Positions 26,401-34,881 of a stretch of 64,000 nt of DNA are shown piece after piece. The stretch comes from Microcoleus sp. CAWBG506 (GTDB taxonomy: Bacteria > Cyanobacteriota > Cyanobacteriia > Cyanobacteriales > Microcoleaceae), in contig JAHREW010000018.1 in the NCBI GenBank assembly GCA_020883125.1, positions 30,851-94,850 of the forward strand. Reading direction: 5' to 3'. The position numbers were made by a program, and so were the translations under genes. Position 1 is the stretch's first letter; the number at the start of each line of letters is the position of its first letter. A model generated the notes under the pieces. That model worked only from the letters and a program-made list of their open reading frames with translations. It made no database searches and was not told where the DNA came from.

Positions 26401-26611
26401 TAGATAAAAAAAAGATTTACGGAACAATCAGCTTTTGAGGACATTTTTTGTTACATATTTTTATATTATTTAGAAAAACCGAGGGATAGGGGAGCTAGTT
26501 AACAAAATCCCCAATACCGCAGCAAGATCCGACAGCGCCGTTGATTTCTGTGGAAAACTTTGTCAAATCTGTGGAAAACCTGCAACTTGCCTGTGGAAAC
26601 GTTGTGGAATA
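26401..26611 (-). other. Cluster of DnaA-box-like sites (candidate replication origin or DnaA-bound region)
   Basis: Four 9-mers in the same orientation match or nearly match TTTTCCACA, the DnaA box form reported for cyanobacteria. On the plus strand they read TGTGGAAAA at 26549-26557 and 26570-26578, TGTGGAAAC at 26592-26600 and TGTGGAATA at 26603-26611. The spacings are 21, 22 and 11 bp, whole helical turns, so all lie on one DNA face. An AT-rich stretch (about 26401-26475) lies next to them as a possible unwinding element. The gene-free gap is 735 bp with the DUF2811 start taken as 26307. No dnaA or dnaN is in the window. Confidence 0.45.
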
Positions 26612-26691
26612 TGGCGGAAAAACTAAGGGAAAAAATAAGAATTGCGAAGGGGGATGGGGTATTGTTGATGCTTGACCGAAGAACGAGATAC

Positions 26692-26715
26692 AAGCCCCTG
26701 GCTTTAGACACGGGT
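26692..26715 (+). mobile_element. Right-end-like remnant of an IS200/IS605 element
   Basis: AAGCCCCTGGCTTTAGACAC followed by GGGT is an imperfect hairpin like that at the right end of many cyanobacterial IS200/IS605 elements. The frame just before it reads PKNEIQAPGFRHGS then stop, which resembles a TnpB C-terminus. No other tnpB sequence remains. The assignment rests on remembered family sequence and is tentative. The rest of the gap, about 26720-27040, holds no feature I can identify. Confidence 0.35.
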
Positions 26716-27042
26716 CCTAGTCGGTAGCGGTTTCAACCGCCTTCAATATTTCTTGACGTGGTTAATCAGGAAATGATGTTACCATGAATGACGATCGAGT
26801 AAGAATAACCATCTACGTGTTGAAACATCCTAGAGGGCGAGCAATTCCGGCAACGGACAGCTCCGACTCAGATTCGGAATAGTTAAAGGGCAAACAATAG
26901 CAGGATGTAGAGCGTACCGTATCTGTTGGCGATCGATGGCAGGGCGAAAGCAAAAAAAAGTATACGCAATGTTTGAAGAAATTCAAATGGAGTGAGTAGT
27001 GGCGACTTGATAGGGCCGAAGACAAGTCAGACTCTGGACTCT

Positions 27043-28578
27043 TCAAGAATCCCCGTCTATGAAAGGGCTGGGGAGTATCAATAAATGCCATTCATGGGCT
27101 TTTTGGCTAATAGTTGCCAGCTCTGCCGAGGACATTTTATCCAGATTGGCTAAAATAAAGCTCATGCGCCCGATCGACTGCAATTTTTCCCGGTGGCGCG
27201 CCAGGAAGTCCCAGTAGAAAAAATTGAAGGGACAGGCATTTTCGCCCGATCGCACCGTGCGATCGTACTTACAACCCCGACAATAATCGCTCATCTTATT
27301 GATATAGTTCGCAGACGCAGCATAGGGTTTCGACGCCAACACACCCCCATCCGCAAACAAACCCATACCCAACACATTTGTCTGCATTACCCAGTCATAG
27401 GCATCAATAAATGCACTGTGGAACCAGTTTTCCAGCTCCTGTGGCGAGATGCCAGCAATTAGACCAAAATTGGCCAAAATCATCAATCGCTGGATGTGAT
27501 GCGCGTAACCAGTGCTTTCGACTTGACTTAAAACTTGATGCAAACAGTTCATATCAGTTTTGCTAGCATCCCAAAAAAACTCCGGCAAAGGCTGAGTGTG
27601 GTTGAACCAATTCTTCTGAAAATAATCAGCATCCACATAAAAATAAACACCGCGAATGTATTCTCGCCAGCCGAGAATTTGGCGGATAAAACCCTCAACG
27701 CCGTTTAAATTTAAGTCATTGTCTAAGTAGGCTGTTTCCGCCGCTTGAATAACTTCTAAAGGATGCAGTAACCCAATATTTAGATAAGGAGAAATAAGCG
27801 AATGCCACATAGTTTCCTCCCCCGTTACCATCGCATCTTGATAAGGGCCAAAGCTGGGGAGACGTTGGGTGATGAAATTATTTAACACTTGCAAAGCTTG
27901 CTCTCGCGTCACCCCCCAGCGAAAAGGTTCCACATCTCCGTAAGTTGGGAAAGATAGAGCCTTAACATCGGCGATCGCTTCTTGAGTTATTTCATCCTGC
28001 TCAAACCAAATAGCTGGCGGTATATTCAGTTTACCTTTTGGTGGCTGGCGATTTTCTTTGTCAAAATTCCACTTACCGCCCACTGGTTTATTTCCATCCA
28101 TTAAAACTTGGAAACGCTGCCGGCTAACTCGATAAAAATCTTCCATTAACAGGCGTTTCCGGCTGGATGCCCAATCTTTAAATTCTGCTTCACTCCACAA
28201 AAATTGGTTGTTAGCAATTAAACTAATTTTGCCGGGAAGTTGCAAGTTTTGGATTTTTTGTAAAAAAGGTCGATCGCTCGGTGTCATCACCCGCAATTCA
28301 GTGATATTATCAGTTTCAATCCAAACTTTTAGAGGAGTTTCAAAATCCGCCGCTTTCGCATAAGTAACTTCATAGCCACTGTCGCGTAATTCAGCCGCAA
28401 AATGCCGCATCGCCGACCAAATTAAAACTAACTTCTGTCCGTGATATGAACGTTCAAGAACGTGTTGCCAAGATTCAATTAAGATAATTTTGGGAAATTC
28501 TTTCAGATTAATTGTGCTGGCGATCGCAGCTTGATCATGCCAAAGTTGATCGCCTAATATCCAAATACCAACTGTCAT
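27043..28578 (-). CDS. Iron-sulphur photolyase/cryptochrome (FeS-BCP, (6-4) photolyase type)
   Basis: The 511-residue product starts with the Rossmann-like antenna domain (VGIWILGDQLW) and ends with the helical FAD domain. Cysteines matching the 4Fe-4S ligands of PhrB are present: one in DMNCLHQ, a CRGC pair in DYCRGCKYD, and one in NACPFNFF. The spacings of 3 and 13 residues between the last three equal those of PhrB. The clade repairs (6-4) photoproducts with light and needs no classical Trp triad. It fits a sunlight-exposed phototroph. The gene is 143 bp downstream of the methyltransferase gene on the same strand, so a shared transcript is possible. Confidence 0.88.
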   Translation of the reverse strand: MTVGIWILGDQLWHDQAAIASTINLKEFPKIILIESWQHVLERSYHGQKLVLIWSAMRHFAAELRDSGYEVTYAKAADFETPLKVWIETDNITELRVMTPSDRPFLQKIQNLQLPGKISLIANNQFLWSEAEFKDWASSRKRLLMEDFYRVSRQRFQVLMDGNKPVGGKWNFDKENRQPPKGKLNIPPAIWFEQDEITQEAIADVKALSFPTYGDVEPFRWGVTREQALQVLNNFITQRLPSFGPYQDAMVTGEETMWHSLISPYLNIGLLHPLEVIQAAETAYLDNDLNLNGVEGFIRQILGWREYIRGVYFYVDADYFQKNWFNHTQPLPEFFWDASKTDMNCLHQVLSQVESTGYAHHIQRLMILANFGLIAGISPQELENWFHSAFIDAYDWVMQTNVLGMGLFADGGVLASKPYAASANYINKMSDYCRGCKYDRTVRSGENACPFNFFYWDFLARHREKLQSIGRMSFILANLDKMSSAELATISQKAHEWHLLILPSPFIDGDS

Positions 28579-28721
28579 TCTTTTTAACCTTATTAGTTTT
28601 TATTTTGAATTATTTATAATTGTTAATATTTTCGCTGACTAATTTATCTTTGCGCTTTTTAGCCTGTTTTTGGTTAGCTTAAACTTGCCGATTTACTTCA
28701 ATTATTTAAATTGTTTAGCGG

Positions 28722-29378
28722 TCAATTAATTATTTTAATTATCGACTTACTACAGCATAACATTGATTTCCAAAGATAGGGAAACCTGCCAGCAAATCTA
28801 AACTCTATTTCGGTATATTGTTCAATTTCTAACACCTTGGCAAGAGTTTTAACCGAAAAAAACTTGACATGACCATTATCCCAAAGAACAGTAAAATGAT
28901 TTTCCATTTTACCAGTAATTGCTAAAATCAAATTTTTTAAATAACCATGATATGGAGTGGAAATAATTAGTGTACCTCCTGGCTTAAGACATTTTTTGGC
29001 AGCTTTTGCTAGTTCTTTTGGATAAAGTAAATGTTCTATTACTTCAATGGCGAGGACAACATCAAAGGAATGCAGTAGATCGACTTCCGGGAGAGCGTAA
29101 ATATCTGCTTGGATAAACTGACACTCCGGGAAACTTTCACGAGCAATTGCTATGCCTGGTGCAGAATTATCAACGCCAACAACTTCATAGCCTTGCTGTG
29201 CGATGACGTGACTCAAGCTACCATTGCCACAGCCGAGATCTAAAACTCGGAGTTTTTTCTGGCTGGTAGCTTCCAGTGTTACCAGCATTTCCAAAAGGGG
29301 GGATAGCAAATAAGCGTGATGATATCTGGGACGGTTATTTGTGTAATAATAGGTATAGTCACTTGAGTTTTTTTTCAT
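28722..29378 (-). CDS. Class I SAM-dependent methyltransferase
   Basis: The 218-residue product has the AdoMet-binding motif I VLDLGCGNGSLSHVIA (about 44-59), the acidic residue ending strand 2 (VVGVDNS) and motif post-II in QADIYALPE. FDVVLAIEVIEHLLYP is the UbiG/Coq3-like motif. It belongs to the Methyltransf_11/23 group and the substrate cannot be told. The C-terminal part (SVKTLAKVLE onwards) is typical. The start codon overlaps the stop of a short upstream frame (CGATGA), suggesting translational coupling if that frame is real. Confidence 0.85.
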   Translation of the reverse strand: MKKNSSDYTYYYTNNRPRYHHAYLLSPLLEMLVTLEATSQKKLRVLDLGCGNGSLSHVIAQQGYEVVGVDNSAPGIAIARESFPECQFIQADIYALPEVDLLHSFDVVLAIEVIEHLLYPKELAKAAKKCLKPGGTLIISTPYHGYLKNLILAITGKMENHFTVLWDNGHVKFFSVKTLAKVLEIEQYTEIEFRFAGRFPYLWKSMLCCSKSIIKIIN

Positions 29379-29557
29379 CGATTAAGTAAGCTAGAAAGAT
29401 GATTGTCGATCGCCCTAATCCCCAGCAAGTGTATGGGCTGTTTGAGCTGATGTTCCTTCCCTAGGGGGTTGTGAGAGTCGATAGACCATTCCATCATCTC
29501 ATTATTTGACCTCTCCCAAAAATCCTGTGGGGTACGCATTATGCCTGAGCTTAACAT
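29375..29557 (-). CDS. Short frame coupled to the methyltransferase start (doubtful)
   Basis: A 60-residue frame ends in a TGA overlapping the ATG of the methyltransferase gene. The sequence (QDFWERSNNEMMEWSIDSHN) has no recognisable motif. It may be a leader peptide, a 5' remnant of a longer gene or a chance frame. Only the overlap geometry supports it. Confidence 0.25.
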   Translation of the reverse strand: MLSSGIMRTPQDFWERSNNEMMEWSIDSHNPLGKEHQLKQPIHLLGIRAIDNHLSSLLNR

Positions 29558-29633
29558 TGTTTTTTATAAAAATCTATTGTAATCATAGTATGATAGGGTA
29601 TCCAGGCAGAAAGTAAAACAATGGATGACACCA

Positions 29634-29724
29634 TAAGCTGTTCAACATTTAAATTGATGGGGTGATCTAAGTCAGTAAAGGGCTTGGACCTCTGAAACAC
29701 CCAGTTTAAATGCACAACAGCTTA
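29634..29724. repeat. 91-bp imperfect inverted repeat
   Basis: TAAGCTGTTCAACATTTAAA at the left pairs with TTTAAATGCACAACAGCTTA at the right with few mismatches. A second dyad follows at about 29752-29803 (TTTTAGCCAAT/ATTGGCTAAAA). The pair could be a MITE or a structured RNA. The rest of the 600-bp gap up to 30160 holds no gene I can support. Confidence 0.45.
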
Positions 29725-30160
29725 ACCTATTAAGCAACTGTTTAGAGGAATTTTAGCCAATCAATCTCATTCATAAATTCCGATTACAAATTGGCTAAAA
29801 GAGATATAATTAATTGGACTTATCTGACGCACTTGTTACTATTGGTAAGGCGATCTACTTTCCTGTACGGCTGACAATTGTTCAAAAAACCCACCTGACC
29901 CACCCTACCATTCGAGCTTACAGATTCCCGTTGCCTCCACGACTGAGTGAAGTAGTGGGAATAGCTCTGCCTCTACCTTTAGAATAGCTCCCAGATCGAT
30001 CGCCTGACCCAATCAATGACCGTGGCTCCTATAATTATGCTTAACTATTGTGAAGCTGTTTTGTCTCTTCAGCAAAATACCCTTGACAGATCCGCCTGTC
30101 GGTCTGCTTTGTTGCACTATGGTCGTTGTTAGGTGTCGCACCTTAATTTAGAAATGTCCT

Positions 30161-32236
30161 ATGGTTAAGTTAGGTCAATCCTCCTTTCGCCGTATATTAC
30201 TGTCGCGGATTTTGTTGCTGAGCGTACCCGTTCTACTGGTGGGGGAGTATGTTACCTATCGCAAAGCACGATCGACCCTTCTGGAAACAGCACGTCAAAA
30301 TCTGACCGAAAGTGCCGTCAGAAAAGCAGAAACTATTGAACAGTGGGCCAAATCACTCAGATCGAATCTGATCGGCGCTTCGGAAAGCTCAATACTACAG
30401 TCTGTAGAACCCAAAGATTATCAAAAGTTGATCGCGCAACTAGGGCAGCGGTTCCCCACTCAGGTAGATTGCGTGCAATTGACTAATTTGCAGACAAATC
30501 AAGTTATCGCCAGCACCTGTGGACCTCTTCCCATTCTGTCAAAGTCGCCCCCTGCTAATTTTTGGCCGCAGCAACAGCAGCAACAGGCTCTACTCGACGA
30601 CAAGAGCGTCTACATCAGTCTGTCTTGGCCAGATATGCAGCAGGGGAAAACAAAGGACAAAAATCCCCTTTCCTCTACTGCGAAGTTTTCCGATTCCAGC
30701 AAACAGGGCCAAGAGGGGAAGGAAAGTCAGGTGAGTTTGGTGTTGAGTGCCCCCGTTTACACTCGTCGTGCCAATAGTCGCCAATTGAGTTATGCTCTGA
30801 GTTTGCAGTCCTCCTTGCCAGTCCAAACCAGTTCTCCCAAGGGCTCTCTGGCTGGCTATACCGTGGCGATCGACCAAGATGGCACCATTTTGGCTCACCC
30901 CAATATTGACCGCGTAGGACGCAATATCGACCAAGAAGCCGATGCCGATCGCCTCAAGAGTCTGCTCAAAAGGGCGATCGCCGGAGGACAAGCTTTTTTA
31001 CACCTATTTTCCTTTGAAAAAAATGGCGTAGAATTGCTCGCTGGCTACGCTGCTATCCCCAGCCCTTTAACTAAAAAAGAAAACAGCAAATGGATTATTT
31101 TAGCTGTCTCCCGTTTGGATTACGCCTTGTCTGGTTTGGAAGAAATTCAGCAGGTTTTATTTATTCTGATTGTGAGCTTAATAGGCGCTAGTATCATCGC
31201 CACTTTATATTTGTCTCGCGACTTAGCTCGTCCTTTGGAAAAACTCAGAGACTATGCCCTAAAAGTAGATACAGAAGCGCCACAAGCAGTACCACAAAAT
31301 CTAAAAATTCGTGAATTCAATCAATTAGCCGATGCCCTCAACAGTATGGTGGGTCGCCTCAAATCCTGGGCCGACGAATTGGAAGTTGCCACCAAGGAAG
31401 CAAAAGTTGCAAATCAGTTAAAAGATGAGTTTTTGCGAAATATTTCTCACGAATTGAGAACCCCCCTCAATGGGATTATTGGTTTTCTGCAAATTGTGCG
31501 AGACGGCTACTGCGATGACCGAGAGGAGGAAATGGATTTTTTGCAGCGAGCTCACGACTCGGCTATGCAGTTACTAAATATCATTAATGATATTTTGGAT
31601 ATTGCTAAAATCGAAGCCGGTTCCTTCTCGCTGATGTTTGAAGTAATCGATATGACTGAAGTCCTGGAAGATGCGGTTGAGTTACAGGCTATTCTGATTA
31701 AGGAAAAAGGTTTGAAGTTACATTTGCCACTCCCTAGCCCTCCTATTACTGTTTATGCGGACCCGGAAAAACTCAAGCAGGTGTTTTTGAATGTGTTGAG
31801 TAATGCTGTGAAATTTACAGAACTCGGCAGCATTACTATATCCATAAACATTGAATCTAACAAAATCAAAATTTCCGATCGACTCAACGGGAATCTAGGA
31901 GAAAATACGACAAGCCTTAGCGAGGACCCCGAATCGGTAGTGGTGACTATTAAAGATACAGGAATTGGTATTGAGCCTGAACAACAGCAAAAATTATTTC
32001 AGCCTTTTGTCATGGTTGATGGCTCTACTACTCGCCGATTTGGTGGTAATGGCTTGGGCTTGGCTATCTCTCGAAAAATCATGGAATCTATGAGAGGGAG
32101 TATTACCATCCACAGTGCGGGTATCAATCAAGGTGCGACTGTAGTAATTTCTTTACCTGTTACTCAGCAATCAAATTCTGCTGTTGACAACCCGGATTTG
32201 CTAAAGGAAAATGCCATGTTTAAAGGCTTTGATTGA
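30161..32236 (+). CDS. Membrane sensor histidine kinase (Cache-HAMP-HisKA-HATPase)
   Basis: The 691-residue product has an N-terminal membrane helix (ILLSRILLLSVPVLLVGEYV), an extracytoplasmic sensor region (about 35-320) of the double-Cache type (YTVAIDQDGTILAHPN), and a second helix (VLFILIVSLIGASIIATLYL). HAMP (about 345-400), HisKA with FLRNISHELRTPLNGIIGF (His near 425) and HATPase with VFLNVLSNAVKFT, IKDTGIGIEP and GGNGLGLAIS follow. A Ser/Lys/Glu-rich segment (SSTAKFSDSSKQGQEGKESQ) in the Cache region looks like a low-complexity insert. No response regulator is adjacent. It converges on the oxidoreductase gene with a 9-bp gap. Confidence 0.92.
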   Translation: MVKLGQSSFRRILLSRILLLSVPVLLVGEYVTYRKARSTLLETARQNLTESAVRKAETIEQWAKSLRSNLIGASESSILQSVEPKDYQKLIAQLGQRFPTQVDCVQLTNLQTNQVIASTCGPLPILSKSPPANFWPQQQQQQALLDDKSVYISLSWPDMQQGKTKDKNPLSSTAKFSDSSKQGQEGKESQVSLVLSAPVYTRRANSRQLSYALSLQSSLPVQTSSPKGSLAGYTVAIDQDGTILAHPNIDRVGRNIDQEADADRLKSLLKRAIAGGQAFLHLFSFEKNGVELLAGYAAIPSPLTKKENSKWIILAVSRLDYALSGLEEIQQVLFILIVSLIGASIIATLYLSRDLARPLEKLRDYALKVDTEAPQAVPQNLKIREFNQLADALNSMVGRLKSWADELEVATKEAKVANQLKDEFLRNISHELRTPLNGIIGFLQIVRDGYCDDREEEMDFLQRAHDSAMQLLNIINDILDIAKIEAGSFSLMFEVIDMTEVLEDAVELQAILIKEKGLKLHLPLPSPPITVYADPEKLKQVFLNVLSNAVKFTELGSITISINIESNKIKISDRLNGNLGENTTSLSEDPESVVVTIKDTGIGIEPEQQQKLFQPFVMVDGSTTRRFGGNGLGLAISRKIMESMRGSITIHSAGINQGATVVISLPVTQQSNSAVDNPDLLKENAMFKGFD

Positions 32237-32245
32237 TGAGCGAAA

Positions 32246-33559
32246 TTAGGGGCTAATAGTTAATGGTTGTCCGTCGAGTTCTAGGGATTGGCTCAAAGCG
32301 CTAAGAATGCGGATTAATTGGACGGACTGGGAGCCGGAAGAAGTGGGGCAGGGAGTATTTGTTTGGACGCAATGGAGAAAGCGATCGCACACTTGACGCA
32401 GGGGTTCCACTGGTTCTAAACTCAATATTTCCCGATTTTTGATGATAGTTTGCTCCGCTGCACTAACCCTTCCCAAACTATTTTCGTCACCCCCACCATC
32501 TGAATTCCCTCGGTGTAAAATTAAGGGTGTTTCTGGCGACATTTCATCAAAAATCAAAGTTCCTAAACTGCCAACAACTGTTAAGCGCCGCTGTTTGTCG
32601 GGATTTAGCCAGCACAGGTGAATGAATGCTTGAAATCCGTCTGGGTAGGTGAGTGTTACCCAAACTAAATCTGCTAGTCCTTCTAAAGAATTTTGGGGAA
32701 AAATTGTAGGAGAAACTGAACTTTTTTCCTCTTCCTGCCCCCCTTGGGGGGCAGCAGGCAGGGCGGTTTCATTCTCCTGTAGGGGCGGTGCCCCCATGCC
32801 CGCCCCGATATCTGGAATAAGCGATTTTTCGTCGGTGGGGAGGGGTAGGCACGCACCATCCACTACCCCTACAAAATCCTCGTTTTTTGGAGAATGAAAC
32901 AGCCCTGGGGCAGCAGGGGGGGGTTGCCCCCTAACTTCCCCTCTTGGGGAGGGGAGCGTTTCCTTCTGAAATACAGTGCCCATCGCCCTTACTTGAATTG
33001 GGGTTTGTGCCAGCCAGGTATTGAAAATAGCAATGTCATGAACCGCTAAATCCCAAAGGGCATCAACATCGTGCCGCACGGGTTCGAGATGGGTGCGCTG
33101 GGCGTAACCGTAGCGCAAATTTCCGAGTTGATGTTGTTGAATAATTGCTTGGCCTCGATCGACTCCTGGATGAAATAGATAAGTGTGATCCACAAAGAGT
33201 TGGCGCTGCTGTTTTTCGGCTAATTGGCAGAGTTCTAGGGCTTCACCGCTGTTGAGGGCGAGGGGTTTTTCTACCAAGACGTGGTAGCCACTGTTGAGTG
33301 CTGCTGCTGTCAGGGTATAGTGGGTAGAGGCGGGAGTGGCGATCGCCACTGCTTCTAGCCCTGGCAATTCCTGCACTTGAACCCAATCACTAGCTAAAAT
33401 TACATTTTCATTAAGATTAAACAGTTTTTTGACGGCTGCCAATGAATCTGGATTTTGGTCTACAATCGCTAAAACTTCGCTGTTTGGATGTTCTAAAAAG
33501 TTGCGAATTAGATTGACTCCCCACCGGCCAGCACCCAATACAGCTATTCCGATTTTCAT
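32246..33559 (-). CDS. Gfo/Idh/MocA-family oxidoreductase with internal repeat-derived insert
   Basis: NAD(P)-dependent sugar-type dehydrogenase. The Rossmann start is IGIAVLGAGRWGVNLIRNFL (about 3-22). The dinucleotide and catalytic region contains VLVEKPLALNSGEALEL (about 95-110), with the family's EKP motif. The C-terminal beta-sheet domain resumes at ADLVWVTLTYPDGFQAFIHL. Between about residues 203 and 292 lies a Pro/Gly-rich stretch of some 85 residues unlike the family; its core is a translated palindromic element (32766-32900). The family is normally near 350 residues and this product has 437. Substrate is unknown. The insert falls in a surface position, so the enzyme may still work. 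Confidence 0.85.
   Translation of the reverse strand: MKIGIAVLGAGRWGVNLIRNFLEHPNSEVLAIVDQNPDSLAAVKKLFNLNENVILASDWVQVQELPGLEAVAIATPASTHYTLTAAALNSGYHVLVEKPLALNSGEALELCQLAEKQQRQLFVDHTYLFHPGVDRGQAIIQQHQLGNLRYGYAQRTHLEPVRHDVDALWDLAVHDIAIFNTWLAQTPIQVRAMGTVFQKETLPSPRGEVRGQPPPAAPGLFHSPKNEDFVGVVDGACLPLPTDEKSLIPDIGAGMGAPPLQENETALPAAPQGGQEEEKSSVSPTIFPQNSLEGLADLVWVTLTYPDGFQAFIHLCWLNPDKQRRLTVVGSLGTLIFDEMSPETPLILHRGNSDGGGDENSLGRVSAAEQTIIKNREILSLEPVEPLRQVCDRFLHCVQTNTPCPTSSGSQSVQLIRILSALSQSLELDGQPLTISP
32766..32900. mobile_element. 135-bp inverted-repeat element inside a coding region
   Basis: GTTTCATTCTCC (32766-32777) and GGAGAATGAAAC (32889-32900) are perfect 12-bp terminal inverted repeats. Just inside are TGTAGGGGC and CCCCTACA, the signature of the GTAGGGGCGGG element family found elsewhere in the window. 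The length is 135 bp, exactly 45 codons, and it is open in the host gene's frame. GGGGGCAGCAG-type direct or inverted sequences flank it on both sides. Confidence 0.75.
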
Positions 33560-33600
33560 GGATTATTAATTATTACTAATATCGTCTGCGGTTTTATTAA

Positions 33601-34314
33601 CTACTGACTATTAACTAATTTATTAAAAGCAGCTTGAGCCGCAGCTTGTTCGGCCGCTTTGATCGATCGACCTTTGCCCTCTGCTAGTAACTCTTCCTGA
33701 AGTCGAACTTCTGCGGTAAAACGATCCTCACCACCCTGGACTGTACCAGTTTCTTTGACACTATATTTTGGCAAAATTTTGTATTTACCTTGAGTCAATT
33801 CCTGGAGAGCAGCTTTGTAGTTTTGGCGGGCTGGATCGCTGCGAATTTCCGTTGCTAGCCGTTGAAAGTGAAAGTCTAACCAAGGGCGAATTAATTCTAA
33901 GGTATGGGTACTCAAATAAAGGGCTGCCAGTAAGGCTTCTAGGGCATCTGCTAGCCGGCTCTCCGCTCCTGTTTTGTCGCTGGCGGCACTGCTGGCAACA
34001 ATCAAATAGCGATCGAATCCGTAACTTTCAGCAATTTTTGACAGAATGCGATCGCTCACCAGGATCGATCGAATCGCCGCAAATTCCCCGACTGGACAAT
34101 CAGGATAAATCTCGAACAACAATTCCGATGCCGCCAGCCGCACCACAGCATCACCCACAAATTCTAACTGTTCGTAATTAGCTTTAGCTGATGCACTCGA
34201 ATGAGTCAAAGCTAAATCTACTAGATGCCATTTAATTGAATCTTTATGAGATATTGGTAATTTTTCTACTAATTTTTCAAGTTCTTTTTGACGAGCTGGA
34301 TAAACAAGATTCAT
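33601..34314 (-). CDS. rnc: Ribonuclease III
   Basis: Cleaves double-stranded RNA in rRNA and mRNA processing. The 237-residue product has the RNase III signature YEQLEFVGDAVVRLAASELLF (catalytic Glu and Asp, about 45-65). A second catalytic region (DKTGAESRLADALEALLAALYL) has the conserved Asp and Glu. A C-terminal double-stranded-RNA-binding domain spans about 160-235 (NYKAALQELTQGKYKILPKYSV ... GKGRSIKAAEQAAAQAAF). It is immediately downstream of rnpB on the same strand, an association of two RNA-processing genes that is probably coincidental. A degenerate heptamer array lies between them. Confidence 0.95.
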   Translation of the reverse strand: MNLVYPARQKELEKLVEKLPISHKDSIKWHLVDLALTHSSASAKANYEQLEFVGDAVVRLAASELLFEIYPDCPVGEFAAIRSILVSDRILSKIAESYGFDRYLIVASSAASDKTGAESRLADALEALLAALYLSTHTLELIRPWLDFHFQRLATEIRSDPARQNYKAALQELTQGKYKILPKYSVKETGTVQGGEDRFTAEVRLQEELLAEGKGRSIKAAEQAAAQAAFNKLVNSQ

Positions 34315-34319
34315 ATCAA

Positions 34320-34365
34320 ATTTGTTATTTATGATTGGTTATTTGTGATTGGTTATTGGTTGTTT
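34320..34365 (-). repeat. Degenerate heptamer repeats upstream of rnc
   Basis: Units close to GGTTATT/TGTGATT recur every 7 nt just upstream of the rnc start. They belong to the same 7-nt style as the arrays at 16.2, 36.1 and 54.7 kb. Confidence 0.5.
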
Positions 34366-34407
34366 CATCTCCGTTACCACACTTCTTGTTGCTGGGGATT
34401 TGGGGGG

Positions 34408-34848
34408 GGGGAAAAGTTGGACATAAGCCGGGTTCTGTTCTCTCAACTGCAAGCAATTTTTGAGGGCAGTTATCTATCTGGGACGCCTGTTACCAGACGC
34501 CTCAAGCGGTACCCAAAAACGGAACTGGAAAAAAACCAACCATAGCTCCTCCGACCTTGCTCCCAACCGGGGTTTACCGAGCCAGCACCTCTCGATGCTG
34601 CTGGTGCGCTCTTACCGCACCTTTGCACCCTTACCAAATTAGTTGTTGCTTCCCAGTCTCAAGTCCTCAGTTACTCACTAACGACCAATGACTGCTGACT
34701 AATCACTAATTGGCGGTATCTTTCTGTGGCACTCTCCTCACGATCGCTCGCACTGGGCGTTACCCAGCAAGTTTGGTCTTTCGGGAGCCCGGACTTTCCT
34801 CAGACTAACTTTCGTCAATCCGCAACCGCCTGCGCCTACTTTTTCCCC
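34408..34848 (-). ncRNA. rnpB: RNase P RNA (type A)
   Basis: The catalytic RNA that matures tRNA 5' ends. On the minus strand the universally conserved block GAGGAAAGTCCGGGCTCC lies near the 5' side, and CAGAACCCGGCTTATG near the 3' end. The ends GGGGAAAAAGT and ACTTTTCCCC form helix P1, defining roughly 34848 to 34408. The length of about 441 nt is within the range for cyanobacteria. A peripheral helix near the middle (34669-34710) is built of degenerate heptamers (TTAGTGA, TTAGTCA, GCAGTCA, TTGGTCG), as reported for some other cyanobacterial rnpB genes. The 3' end abuts a run of ten G/C pairs. Confidence 0.93.
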
Positions 34849-34881
34849 AAATTTATTGTACGCGATCGTTCGTCAATCAAT

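Noticed and set aside
26499..26711. 70-residue minus-strand frame in the DnaA-box region
   Set aside because: No recognisable motif, no ribosome-binding site, and it runs across the box cluster and the IS remnant.
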